From: Phenylobacterium sp.
GTDB lineage: Bacteria > Pseudomonadota > Alphaproteobacteria > Caulobacterales > Caulobacteraceae
DNA: 43,709 nucleotides
NCBI RefSeq assembly: GCF_028290885.1
Contig: NZ_JAQGIZ010000027.1
Location: 1-43,709, forward strand
Direction: 5' to 3'
Under the pieces are notes generated by a model that saw only the letters and a list, made by a program, of their open reading frames with translations, was not told where the DNA came from and did no database searches. Made by a program: the position numbers and the translations under genes. This document shows, piece by piece, positions 36,435 to 43,709 of the stretch (positions within the stretch are counted from its first letter, which is position 1; each line of letters starts with the position of its first letter).

Positions 36435-38039
36435 TCAATGCGGATCATAGGCCTTTGCGACCTCCGGCCGTGCGCCGAAGCTGGGCAGGAACTGCGGATC
36501 GATCCGCGCGTGCGTCGCCTGTTCGAAGGCGTAGCCGAGGGCCAGCAGCCGCGCTTCGGACCAGGCGGGGCCGATCAGCGAGAGGTTCACCGGCAGGCCG
36601 GACACATTGCCCATCGGCAGCGTCAGGTGCGGATAGCCCGACACCGCGGGCAGGGTGGAATAGGAGCCGAGGCTGCGGGCGCCGTTGATCGGGTCGACGA
36701 TGAAGGCCGGGCCGGTCGAGGGGCCGACCAGGGCCTCGACCCTGTTGTCCTGCAGCATCTTGTCCAGCGCCGCGCGGGTCGCCGTCCGGGCGGCGGCGCG
36801 CTTCTGCAGGTAGCCCTCGTCGGTCATCGGCGGGGCCTTTGCCGCCTGCTCGAAGATCTCCTGGCCGAACAGCGGCGTCTCCCGCGGCTCATGCGCGTTG
36901 AACGCGATCAGCTGATCGAGCGAGCGGGTCTTCACCTTTCCCGGCGTCGCGGCCAGGTAGCTGTTGAGCGCGGCCTTGAACTCGATGCGCAGGGCCTCGC
37001 CTTCGTTGGCGCCGATGGCGTTCATGGCCGCCTCGTCCGGCCCCTGCACCTCCACCAGTACCGCGCCCGCCTTGCGAAGCGCCGCCAGCGCCTCCTCGAA
37101 CACCGCGTCGGTCTGCGGCGAGCGGCCGGCGGTCATGCGCAACACGCCGATCCGCGCGCCCCGCAGGGCGTCGGGCCTGAGGCCCGCCAGGTAGTCGACC
37201 TTATGAGCGTCGGCGTCCTTGGTCCACGGGTCGGCCGGGTCCGAGCCGGTGATGACGCTCAGCATGGCGGCGGCGTCGGCGACCGTGCGGGTCATCGGCC
37301 CCGGGGTGTCCTGCTCCGCCGAGATCGGCACCACATAGGTGCGCGAGACGAGGCCGACGGTGGGTTTCAGCCCCACGACTCCGTTGGCGGCGGCCGGGCA
37401 GGTGACCGAACCGTCCGTTTCCGTGCCGATGGCGCCGGTGACCAGGCCGGCGGCCACCGCCGCGCCGGACCCTGCGCTGGAGCCGCAGGCGGTGCGGTCC
37501 AGCGAATAGGGATTGCGCACCAGGCCGCCGATCGCCGTCCAACCGCTGACTGAGCGGGTCGAGCGGAAGTTTGCCCACTCCGAAAGGTTGGCCTTGCCGA
37601 GGATCACCGCGCCCGCGTCACTGAGGCGGCGGACGATGGGCGCGTCGCGGCCGGTGACATTGTCCTTCAGCGCCAGGGAGCCAGCGGTGGTCGCGGTCCC
37701 GTCGGCGGACTCGATGTTGTCCTTCAGCAGCACTGGGATGCCGTGCAGCGGTCCGCGCACGTGGCCGGCCTTGCGCTCGGCGTCGAGTTTGCGGGCGTCG
37801 GCCAGCGCGTGCGGGTTGAGCGCGATGACGCTGTTGAGCCGCGGCCCAGCCTTGTCGAGGGCGGCGATCCGCGCCAGGTCCTGGCGAACCAGCGCCTCGG
37901 ACGTCAGGGTCCCCGCGGTCATCGCCGCCTGCTGGTCGGCGCCCGACGCGAACGGGCCGGGCGGCTGCGCCTTGGATTGGGCGTGGGCGCCGGCGGCCGT
38001 CGCGGCGAGCGCCGCGGCGACGGTGAGTTCCCTGAACAT
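36435..38039 (-). CDS. Secreted amidase (amidase signature family)
   Basis: A 534-residue hydrolase of the amidase signature family, probably periplasmic: the start MFRELTVAAALAATAAGAHA is a Sec signal peptide, which decides the ATG at 38039 over an in-frame one at 38102. The Ser-cisSer-Lys triad is visible as Lys106 (VLLKDNIES), Ser187 (ACGSSAGSG) and Ser211 (TETDGSVTCPAA), followed by NGVVGLKPTVG. The spacing between serines matches peptide amidase, which deamidates C-terminal amides, though substrate cannot be fixed from sequence. It sits alone between the glycosyltransferase and kup. Confidence 0.93.
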   Translation of the reverse strand: MFRELTVAAALAATAAGAHAQSKAQPPGPFASGADQQAAMTAGTLTSEALVRQDLARIAALDKAGPRLNSVIALNPHALADARKLDAERKAGHVRGPLHGIPVLLKDNIESADGTATTAGSLALKDNVTGRDAPIVRRLSDAGAVILGKANLSEWANFRSTRSVSGWTAIGGLVRNPYSLDRTACGSSAGSGAAVAAGLVTGAIGTETDGSVTCPAAANGVVGLKPTVGLVSRTYVVPISAEQDTPGPMTRTVADAAAMLSVITGSDPADPWTKDADAHKVDYLAGLRPDALRGARIGVLRMTAGRSPQTDAVFEEALAALRKAGAVLVEVQGPDEAAMNAIGANEGEALRIEFKAALNSYLAATPGKVKTRSLDQLIAFNAHEPRETPLFGQEIFEQAAKAPPMTDEGYLQKRAAARTATRAALDKMLQDNRVEALVGPSTGPAFIVDPINGARSLGSYSTLPAVSGYPHLTLPMGNVSGLPVNLSLIGPAWSEARLLALGYAFEQATHARIDPQFLPSFGARPEVAKAYDPH

Positions 38040-38108
38040 ACGCGTCCCCCGATTCCGACCGGGGCATGAGAGCCGACCCGGACGGAAAACGCCAGCCGCC
38101 AACCTCGG

Positions 38109-40025
38109 CTAGAACGCGACCTGGGAGCCCAGCTCCACCACCCGTGACGGCGGGATCTGGAAGAAGTCCGCGGTGCGCACGGCGTTGCGGGCCAGGAACA
38201 CGAACAGCACGTCGGCGAGGTGGCCAAGCCCACCGCTCCGCCGGGGCAGGAGGGTACGGCGGCTGAGGAAGAACGAGGTGCGCATGATGTCGAACTTCAG
38301 CCCCTTGGCCCGGGCCAGCGTCATGCCCTTGGCGACGTTGGGGGTCTCCATGAACCCGAAGGAGAGGGTCATGCCCTTGAAGCCGGGGGCGAGGTCGCTG
38401 ACCTCGACACGCTCGGCGTCCGGCACGCGCGGCCGGCGCGCCACCTTCACGGTCAGCAGCACGATCTGCTCGTGCAGCACTTGGTTGTGCTTGAGGTTGT
38501 GCATCAGGGCGGCGGGCACGGACTTGGGGTCGGCGGTCAGGAACACCGCCGCACCCCGAGCGCGGAGCGGCGGCCGCTGGGTGAGCATCGGCAGGACGTC
38601 GGCCAGCGTCAGGTCGCTCTGCTCCGCCCGCGACACCCGCCGCACCCCGCGCATCCAGGTCCACATCAGGAAGATCAACCCCGAGGCGATCAGGAGCGGG
38701 ATGTAGCCGCCGTGCGCGACCTTGGTCAGGTTGGCCACCAGGAAGGCCGCCTCAACCGCCAGGAAAGGCGAGAAGGCCAGCGCCGCCTGCCAGATCGGCC
38801 TGCGCTTGAGCCGATGGATCGCGACGACGGCGAGGATGGAGGAAGTGATCATCGCGCCGACCACGGAGACTCCGTAGGCGCTGGCCAGGCCATCCGAGGA
38901 GCGGAAGCCGAGCACCAGGGCCGCGACGCCGAGCAGCAGGATCCAGTTGATCTGCGGCGCATAGATCTGGCCGACCTGCGACTCCGACGTCGGCTTGAGG
39001 GTGAGGCGCGGCAGCAGGCCAAGCTGGACGGCCTGCTGGGTCATGGAGAAGGCGCCGGAGATCACCGCCTGGCTGGCGATCACCGTGGCGGCGGTCGCCA
39101 GGGCCACCAGGGGCAGCTGGAACCAGGCCGGGGCCAGGTGGAAGAACGGATTTTCCAGGGCGCTTGGGTCGGCCAGGACCAGGGCGCCCTGGCCCAGGTA
39201 GTTGGCGATCAGGCAGGGGAAGACCAGGACCACCCAGGTCAACTGGATGGGCTTGCGCCCGAAGTGGCCCATGTCGGCGTAGAGCGCCTCAGCGCCGGTG
39301 ACGGTGAGGAAGACCGAGCCCAGGATCGCGGGCGCAATCTTCGGGTGGTGGGCGAGAAGCGCGAGGCCGGGCACGGGATTGAGCGCGCCCAGCACCTGGG
39401 GCGCGCGGGTCAGGGCCATCAGTCCAAGCGCGGCGATGGTCGCGAACCAGACGAGGCAGATGGGTCCGAACCAGCGCCCGATACCGCCTGTGCCGCGTTT
39501 CTGCACGACGAACAGCGCGACCAGCACCGCTAGCGCCAGCGGCACCACAAAGGCGTCGATCCGGCCGCTGAGACCGTGGACGACCTTCAACCCTTCCACA
39601 GCCGAGAGCACCGAGATCGCCGGCGTCAGGATGGCGTCGCCGAAGAACATGCCGGCCCCGATCATCCCGATCACCAGGATCGCGCCGGAGGCGCGGCCGC
39701 CGGCCTTCTGGACGAGCGCCATCAGCGACAGGGTCCCGCCTTCGCCGCGGTTATCGAAGCGCATGAGGATCCAGACGTATTTCAACGTCACGATCACCAT
39801 CAGCGTCCAGAGCATCAGGGAGATGACCCCGATGACGTCTCCCTCAGCGACCCGGCCGCCGACGCGGGCCACGTGGGAAATGGACTCCCTGAAGGCATAG
39901 AGCGGGCTGGTGCCGATGTCGCCGTAGACGACGCCCGCCGAGCCCAAGGCCAGGCCCATGAAGCCACGCAGGCTGGGCGCGGGGCGGCTCGGGACGTCGC
40001 TGGACTCAGCGGTGGCGGCGGACAT
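38109..40025 (-). CDS. kup: Potassium uptake protein Kup
   Basis: A 638-residue KUP/HAK/KT-family potassium-proton symporter of the inner membrane. About twelve membrane helices are visible, beginning with GLALGSAGVVYGDIGTSPLYAF, the family's most conserved stretch. GEGGTLSLMALVQKAGG, GMIGAGMFFGDAILTPAISVLSAVEGL and TVTGAEALYADMGHFGRKPIQLTWV follow. The C-terminal cytoplasmic domain of about 190 residues ends in FQIPPSRVVELGSQVAF. No good ribosome site precedes the ATG at 40025, and a longer frame continues upstream with an ATG at 40091, so the start is the least certain part. It is divergent from a KdpDE-like pair, 156 bases apart. Confidence 0.95.
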   Translation of the reverse strand: MSAATAESSDVPSRPAPSLRGFMGLALGSAGVVYGDIGTSPLYAFRESISHVARVGGRVAEGDVIGVISLMLWTLMVIVTLKYVWILMRFDNRGEGGTLSLMALVQKAGGRASGAILVIGMIGAGMFFGDAILTPAISVLSAVEGLKVVHGLSGRIDAFVVPLALAVLVALFVVQKRGTGGIGRWFGPICLVWFATIAALGLMALTRAPQVLGALNPVPGLALLAHHPKIAPAILGSVFLTVTGAEALYADMGHFGRKPIQLTWVVLVFPCLIANYLGQGALVLADPSALENPFFHLAPAWFQLPLVALATAATVIASQAVISGAFSMTQQAVQLGLLPRLTLKPTSESQVGQIYAPQINWILLLGVAALVLGFRSSDGLASAYGVSVVGAMITSSILAVVAIHRLKRRPIWQAALAFSPFLAVEAAFLVANLTKVAHGGYIPLLIASGLIFLMWTWMRGVRRVSRAEQSDLTLADVLPMLTQRPPLRARGAAVFLTADPKSVPAALMHNLKHNQVLHEQIVLLTVKVARRPRVPDAERVEVSDLAPGFKGMTLSFGFMETPNVAKGMTLARAKGLKFDIMRTSFFLSRRTLLPRRSGGLGHLADVLFVFLARNAVRTADFFQIPPSRVVELGSQVAF

Positions 40026-40073
40026 TGGGAGGCAGGGACCGTGCAGCTTATCGGAGGATGCTTGTCGCGCCGG

Positions 40074-40096
40074 ACCACATAAGAATCCCATGTGGT
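40074..40096. promoter_or_regulatory. Inverted repeat in the kup/kdpD divergent region
   Basis: ACCACAT (40074-40080) and ATGTGGT (40090-40096) are perfect 7-bp inverted repeats with a 9-base spacer. It lies 49 bases before the kup ATG on one side and about 86 before the kinase ATG on the other. A tandem GGGGGCT repeat follows to its right. Position suggests a shared operator, possibly for the KdpE-like regulator; the sequence does not resemble the E. coli KdpE site. Confidence 0.45.
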
Positions 40097-40181
40097 TGTG
40101 GGGGCTGGGGGCTGAAATCCTTGCATCGGCCCGGTCGAGGGGCCTTCTTTGCCACCGTCGAGCTGCGATTGGAGGCCCGCG

Positions 40182-41723
40182 ATGAGCCTTTCCGCCGAGC
40201 GCCATGCCGAGCAGCGCCACGAGCGTCTGCACCCTGCTGCGGCCTACGCCTTGTCGCTGGCGATGGTCGCAGCCGCGACCCTGGCCGCCGTGCTCGTCGA
40301 CCGCGTGCAGACGATCCCAAACCTGTCGCTTATCTTCGTCCTGCCGGTGGTGATCGCCGCGGTGAGCTTCGGTTGGGGACCCGCGCTGGCGGCGGCCGTC
40401 GCCGGTCTGCTGACCTTCAACTTCTTCCTGATCGAGCCGCGCTACAGCCTGGACGTCGCCGAGCCGGCGAACCTGTGGGCGCTCATGCTGCTGCTGATCA
40501 CTGCGGCCATCGTCAGCGCGGTCGCCGCCCAGTCGCGGCGCCGTGCGGTGGAGGCGTGGAACGCCGCCGACCAGGCGACCGCCCTGCAGGCCCTGGCCCA
40601 GAGCCTGGTCGCCGCGAAGGGCGATACGGGGGCGGCGCAGGCCTGCGCGGCGGCGCTGGCGCGGCTTTTCCAGGCCGCTTCGGTCGTGCTGCTGCAGGGA
40701 GAGGCCGAGCTCGCCGTGGCCGCACAGGCCGGCGGCGGGGAGCTCTCGGCGGCGGACCAGGAAGCCGCCGGCTGGGCGCTGGCCGCGCGCATGCCCACCC
40801 GCGGCGGGGCCTATCCCGTGGAGGGCGCCGCCTACGACTTCTGGCCAGTGGTGACGCCGCAGCGCCAGCAGGCGGTGATCGGCGTGACGATCTCGCTCGG
40901 TGAGGACGGACGGCCTGCCAACCCCGAGCGGCTGGTGGAGATCGTCAGCGGTTACCTCGCCGTGGCGCTCGACCGCGAGGCCTATGCCGCCCAGGTGCTG
41001 GACAGCCGCGTGGAGGTGGCGAGCGAGCGCCTGAAGGCCGACCTGCTGGCCGCCGTCTCGCACGACCTCAAGACACCACTCTCCACGGTGCTCTTCACCT
41101 TGCAGAGCCTGCAGAAGTTCGGAAAGACGCACGATGCCAAGACCCGCGCCGAACTGCTGACGCTGGCCGAGACCGAGACCGCCCGGCTGTCGGCGATGGT
41201 TGGCAACCTGCTGGACATGAACCGGCTGGACGCTGGCGCCGTGGTGGTGAAGACGGCGGCCGTCGAGCCCGCGGAGTTGGCGGCCGAAGCCCTGCGCAGC
41301 GCGGCCGGCGCGCTCTCCGGCCGGGTGGTGTTCAATGAGGTGAGCCCCGACGCGCCTCCGCTGATGGTCGACGCATCGCTGTTTGAAAGCGCGCTCGCCA
41401 ACGTGCTCGAGAACGCCGGCAAGTACGCCCCCGCCGGCTCGAAGATCTGGCTCCGCAGCGGCGCCGGCGCGGGCTCCGGCTGGATCGAGGTCGAAGACCA
41501 GGGCCCGGGTTTCCCGGACGCCATCGAGCCGATGTTCGAGAAGTTTTCCCGCGGCGTGGCCGGCGATGGCCGCCCGCCGGGGACCGGACTTGGGCTGTCG
41601 ATCGCCCGTGGCTTCCTCGAGGCCCAAGGCGGCCAGGTCGAGGCCGAGAACCTGGCCGGCGGCAAGGGCGCGCGCGTGCGGCTGTCGGCGCCGCTCGCCA
41701 GGGCGGTCGCCCAGCCGGCATGA
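40182..41723 (+). CDS. KdpD-like sensor histidine kinase lacking the N-terminal KdpD/USP region
   Basis: A 513-residue kinase corresponding to the C-terminal half of KdpD (about 890 residues). It opens with the DUF4118 four-helix membrane domain (AAYALSLAMVAAATLAAVLV, LSLIFVLPVVIAAVSFGWGPALAAAVAGLLTFNFFLIEP, LWALMLLLITAAIVSAVAAQ), then a GAF-like domain (about 135-265), the dimerisation domain with His294 in AVSHDLKTPLSTVLF, and the ATPase domain with NVLENAGKYAP, EDQGPGFP and GTGLGLSIARGFLEAQGG. The Walker A-containing KdpD domain and the USP domain are absent, and upstream sequence has no room for them. GGAGG precedes the ATG. The regulator follows with a four-base overlap. Confidence 0.93.
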   Translation: MSLSAERHAEQRHERLHPAAAYALSLAMVAAATLAAVLVDRVQTIPNLSLIFVLPVVIAAVSFGWGPALAAAVAGLLTFNFFLIEPRYSLDVAEPANLWALMLLLITAAIVSAVAAQSRRRAVEAWNAADQATALQALAQSLVAAKGDTGAAQACAAALARLFQAASVVLLQGEAELAVAAQAGGGELSAADQEAAGWALAARMPTRGGAYPVEGAAYDFWPVVTPQRQQAVIGVTISLGEDGRPANPERLVEIVSGYLAVALDREAYAAQVLDSRVEVASERLKADLLAAVSHDLKTPLSTVLFTLQSLQKFGKTHDAKTRAELLTLAETETARLSAMVGNLLDMNRLDAGAVVVKTAAVEPAELAAEALRSAAGALSGRVVFNEVSPDAPPLMVDASLFESALANVLENAGKYAPAGSKIWLRSGAGAGSGWIEVEDQGPGFPDAIEPMFEKFSRGVAGDGRPPGTGLGLSIARGFLEAQGGQVEAENLAGGKGARVRLSAPLARAVAQPA

Positions 41724-42418
41724 CCGACGCCGCCGACCCCGCTACGGTGCTGGTCGTCGAGGATGACGCGAGCCTCAATGCGGCGCTGGCCGCGACCCTC
41801 AAGGCGGCGGGCTTCCGCCCGGTGACCGCGCGCACGGCCGCCGAGGGTCTGCGCTGGTTCGCCCACTACGCGCCGGATCTCGTCCTGTTGGACCTGGGCC
41901 TGCCGGATCGCGATGGGCTGACCGTGATCGCCGAGATCCGCGCCAAGGGCCAGACGCCGATCGTGGTGCTTTCCGCCCGCGACGCCGAGGCGATGAAGGT
42001 CGAGGCCCTGGACCTGGGCGCCGACGACTATGTGCAAAAGCCGTTCGGGGTGGAGGAGCTGCTGGCGCGCCTGCGGGCGGGCTTGCGGCACGCGGTGCAG
42101 GCAAGGGGCTCCGCGCCCGTGGTGCGCACGGGCGATGTCGAGATCGACCTGGGCGCGCGCCTGGTCACCAAGGCCGGGGAGGCCCTGAAGCTGTCGCCGA
42201 AGGAATACGACCTCCTGGCCGAACTGGCTGTGAACCTCGGCCGCACGGTGAGCCACAAGGGCCTGCTGCGCGCGGTCTGGGGGAGCGAGCGGGCCGACAT
42301 CCAGTACCTGCGGGTCTACATCGGCCAGCTGCGCCAGAAGCTCGGCAGCGCCGGTGGGACGCTGCTGCTGGTCAGCGAGCCCGGGGTCGGCTACCGGCTC
42401 GCCGCCGTCGCGCCCTGA
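41720..42418 (+). CDS. KdpE-like response regulator
   Basis: A 232-residue OmpR-family regulator. The receiver has VLVVEDDASL, phospho-acceptor Asp58 in VLLDLGLPDRDG, VLSARD and Lys107 in VQKPFGVEELLARLRAGLRH, phrases typical of KdpE. The DNA-binding domain has LSPKEYDLLAELAVNLGRTVSHKGLLRAVWG, then ADIQYLRVYIGQLRQKLG and EPGVGYRL, the KdpE-style recognition region. It is cotranscribed with the KdpD-like kinase. No kdpFABC genes are nearby; the adjacent potassium gene is kup, transcribed away from it. Tandem hairpins follow. Confidence 0.94.
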   Translation: MTDAADPATVLVVEDDASLNAALAATLKAAGFRPVTARTAAEGLRWFAHYAPDLVLLDLGLPDRDGLTVIAEIRAKGQTPIVVLSARDAEAMKVEALDLGADDYVQKPFGVEELLARLRAGLRHAVQARGSAPVVRTGDVEIDLGARLVTKAGEALKLSPKEYDLLAELAVNLGRTVSHKGLLRAVWGSERADIQYLRVYIGQLRQKLGSAGGTLLLVSEPGVGYRLAAVAP

Positions 42419-42432
42419 AGCCGACGCAGCAA

Positions 42433-42456
42433 GGGCCGCGCCAGGCAGCGCGGCCC
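42433..42456. terminator. Hairpin 1 of a duplicated pair, probable bidirectional terminator
   Basis: GGGCCGCGC (42433-42441), loop CAGGCA, GCGCGGCCC (42448-42456): a 9-bp GC stem starting 14 bases after the regulator stop. There is no T-run on the plus strand; on the minus strand it is followed by TTGCTGC. It is the first copy of a 31-bp direct repeat (42426-42456). Confidence 0.6.
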
Positions 42457-42475
42457 CCTACGCCCGAGGCAACAA

Positions 42476-42499
42476 GGGCCGCGCCAGGCAGCGCGGCCC
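42476..42499. terminator. Hairpin 2 of the duplicated pair
   Basis: The same stem-loop, GGGCCGCGC (42476-42484) with loop CAGGCA and GCGCGGCCC (42491-42499), in the second copy of the 31-bp repeat (42469-42499), one mismatch from the first. On the minus strand it is followed by TTGTTG, so it also fits termination of the csbD-like gene arriving from the right. Confidence 0.6.
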
Positions 42500-42595
42500 T
42501 TGGCCTCGAAAGGCGCCCGCGTCAAACGACGGGAAGGCGTTCCGTTGGGGACGCTTTAGGTCTCGTCGCTCGGGGGACGGGGCGCGCCTGAGCTT

Positions 42596-42778
42596 CTAGC
42601 GCTTGAGGGCGTTACGCGCGGCGTCCTTGAGTGAGCCGACGCCCTTCTGGACCTTGCCGGCGACCCGCTCCGAGGCGCCTTCGGCGGCCATGCGGTCGTT
42701 GCCGGTCGCCTTGCCCAGGCCTTCCTTCACGGAACCCTTGGCGTCCTTGGCGGCGCCCTTGATCTCGTCCTTGTGCAT
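42596..42778 (-). CDS. CsbD-family stress protein
   Basis: A 60-residue hydrophilic protein of the CsbD family: KDEIKGAAKDAKGSVKEGLGKATGN, then ERVAGKVQKGVGSLKDAARNALKR. It is rich in Lys, Ala and Gly and probably poorly structured. Family members are induced by general stress, but a molecular role is not established. The ATG at 42778 has GGAG nearby on the minus strand. An EcfG-like promoter lies about 50 bases upstream (42828-42852), in line with stress control in alphaproteobacteria. Confidence 0.92.
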   Translation of the reverse strand: MHKDEIKGAAKDAKGSVKEGLGKATGNDRMAAEGASERVAGKVQKGVGSLKDAARNALKR

Positions 42779-42827
42779 GGGAGCACTCCTTCGCTTCGTC
42801 AGGCCGAATCGGCCTCGTTGCGATGAG

Positions 42828-42852
42828 TACGCGGAACGCGGCTCGGGGTTCC
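42828..42852 (-). promoter_or_regulatory. EcfG-type general stress promoter (candidate)
   Basis: On the minus strand GGAAC (42852-42848) and CGTA (42831-42828) are separated by 16 bases. The alphaproteobacterial general stress sigma factor EcfG recognises GGAAC, 16-17 bases, CGTT, so this is a match in eight of nine positions at the right spacing. It lies 50 bases before the csbD-like ATG. The CGTA end and the GC-rich background keep it a candidate. Confidence 0.5.
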
Positions 42853-43012
42853 GGCCGAGCTTCAGGCCGTCGCGCGGACCGTCCGGTCGAGCAGGGCGTC
42901 GAAGGCCGGGTGGGCCGAGCGTCGTGGCCAAGGCCGGCGACACGGGGAGCACCCAGAAGCAAGCCTGGGCCTGATCCCTCCTGCACAAAGGGGAGCGATT
43001 GTCGCCCCGGCG

Positions 43013-43040
43013 TTGCGCATGGGCGCCGCCCCCGCTATCT
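43013..43040 (+). promoter_or_regulatory. Possible ettA promoter
   Basis: TTGCGC (43013-43018) and GCTATCT (43034-43040), with 15 bases between, fit the TTGACG/GCTAnA pattern of Caulobacterales housekeeping promoters in most positions. Transcription would start near 43047, about 40 bases before the ettA ATG. Confidence 0.4.
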
Positions 43041-43088
43041 GCACGCCTCGAATCCCCAATCACTTCGATCGAGCGGTGCGGACGCCCC

Positions 43089-43709
43089 ATGGCGCAGCAA
43101 TACATCTATCAAATGCAAGGCCTGACCAAGGCCTTCCCCGGCGCGCCGAAGAAGACCTTCTCGGACATCTGGCTGTCGTTCTATCCGGACGCCAAGATCG
43201 GCGTCGTGGGCGTCAACGGCTCGGGCAAGTCGACCCTGCTGAAGATCATGGCCGGCATCGACAAGGACTTCACCGGCGAGGCCTTTGCTGCCGACGGCGT
43301 GAAGCGTGGCTACCTGGAGCAGGAGCCGAAGCTTGACGACCAGCTCGACGTCTGGGGCAACGTCATCGCCTGGTGCGAGGAGAAGAAGCTCTTCGACGAA
43401 TACAACGCCATCGCCGCCAAGCTGGGCGAGGACTACAGCGACGAACTGATGGAGGAGATGACCGGGCTCCAGGAAAAGCTGGACGCCGGCGACCTCTGGG
43501 ACATCGACAGCCGGATCGAGATGGCCATGGGCGCCCTGCGCTGTCCGCCCAACGACTGGCCAGTGGACAAGCTGTCGGGCGGCGAGCGGCGGCGCGTGGC
43601 GCTGGCCCGTCTGCTGCTGTCGAAGCCCGACATGATGCTGCTGGACGAGCCCACCAACCACCTGGACGCCGAGAGCGTGGCCTGGCTGCAGCACCACCTG
43701 GAGAGCTTC
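43089..43709 (+). CDS. ettA: Energy-dependent translational throttle EttA (partial, C-terminus outside window)
   Basis: The first 207 codons of an ABC-F protein. It begins [31 protein letters not shown], the typical EttA start. Walker A is GVNGSGKST, and the arm region ([30 protein letters not shown], about 97-125) contacts the ribosomal L1 stalk in E. coli Ett[33 protein letters not shown] gives signature and Walker B. EttA binds the ribosomal E site and gates entry into elongation according to ATP level. The second ATPase domain lies beyond the window. Confidence 0.95.
   Translation, partial: MAQQYIYQMQGLTKAFPGAPKKTFSDIWLSFYPDAKIGVVGVNGSGKSTLLKIMAGIDKDFTGEAFAADGVKRGYLEQEPKLDDQLDVWGNVIAWCEEKKLFDEYNAIAAKLGEDYSDELMEEMTGLQEKLDAGDLWDIDSRIEMAMGALRCPPNDWPVDKLSGGERRRVALARLLLSKPDMMLLDEPTNHLDAESVAWLQHHLESF

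Larger units (their letters stand above)
42779..43088. other. Divergent intergenic region between csbD-like gene and ettA
   Basis: This 310-base stretch holds no supportable gene. It contains the EcfG-like promoter on the minus strand and a possible housekeeping promoter for ettA near its right end; the middle shows nothing I can identify. Confidence 0.5.

Noticed and set aside
40028-41627. N-terminal extension of kup across the KdpD-like gene
   Set aside because: The region encodes a recognised kinase on the other strand. Kup homology begins at 40025, and only the ATG at 40091 remains as a conceivable longer start.

Overview
The window is GC-rich (roughly 70%), almost fully coding, and reads as ordinary chromosome of an alphaproteobacterium. 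The gene set points to Caulobacterales (Caulobacter or Phenylobacterium type): a ccmI-ccmE-ccmF-ccmH cytochrome c maturation operon followed by a DegP-type protease, a two-component pair and glnE; a histidine kinase whose core closely resembles PleC, next to pepN; PepSY/response-regulator/kinase triplets; and GCTA-type -10 promoter elements. This placement comes from recognised families and arrangement, not from a database search.

Layout, left to right. (1) 1-1359, minus: the N-terminal part of a Uup-like ABC-F ATPase, cut by the window edge. (2) 1576-5621, plus: cyoABCD, a bo3-type ubiquinol oxidase with overlapping genes; the start of cyoA is problematic. (3) 5672-7185: a cysteine-cluster protein and a CbpA-like DnaJ protein. 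(4) 7270-9723: a PepSY protein, an OmpR-type regulator and its kinase, preceded by an 11-bp direct repeat resembling a PhoP box. (5) 9822-11225: an unrecognised 467-residue protein. (6) 11267-15271: ccmI, ccmE, ccmF, ccmH. (7) 15416-22229: DegP-like protease, a second regulator/kinase pair split by a palindromic repeat element, and glnE. (8) 22553-27449, accessory-looking: multicopper oxidase, TetR regulator with two clear operators, a VOC protein, a secreted alpha/beta hydrolase, and an ArsR/SRPBCC/DUF1801 cassette. (9) 27561-32166, minus: PleC-like kinase and aminopeptidase N. (10) 32327-38039: a small unknown protein, two acyl-CoA dehydrogenase subunits, a family 4 glycosyltransferase, a secreted amidase. 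(11) 38109-42418: the potassium transporter gene kup, divergent from a KdpD-like kinase and KdpE-like regulator, with no kdpFABC in view and a sensor lacking the usual N-terminal KdpD/USP region. (12) 42433-43709: duplicated hairpins, a CsbD-family stress protein with an EcfG-like promoter, and the start of ettA, a second ABC-F gene.

I saw no tRNA or rRNA genes, CRISPR arrays, prophage, insertion sequences with transposases, or an evident new multi-gene defence or biosynthetic system. The most interesting points are regulatory: the kup/kdpDE arrangement with an inverted repeat between the genes, the 11-bp repeat ahead of the PepSY triplet, the double TetR operator inside a promoter, the repeat element that appears to supply the translation start region of a kinase, the likely broken or non-ATG start of cyoA, and the PleC-like kinase without a large periplasmic domain.
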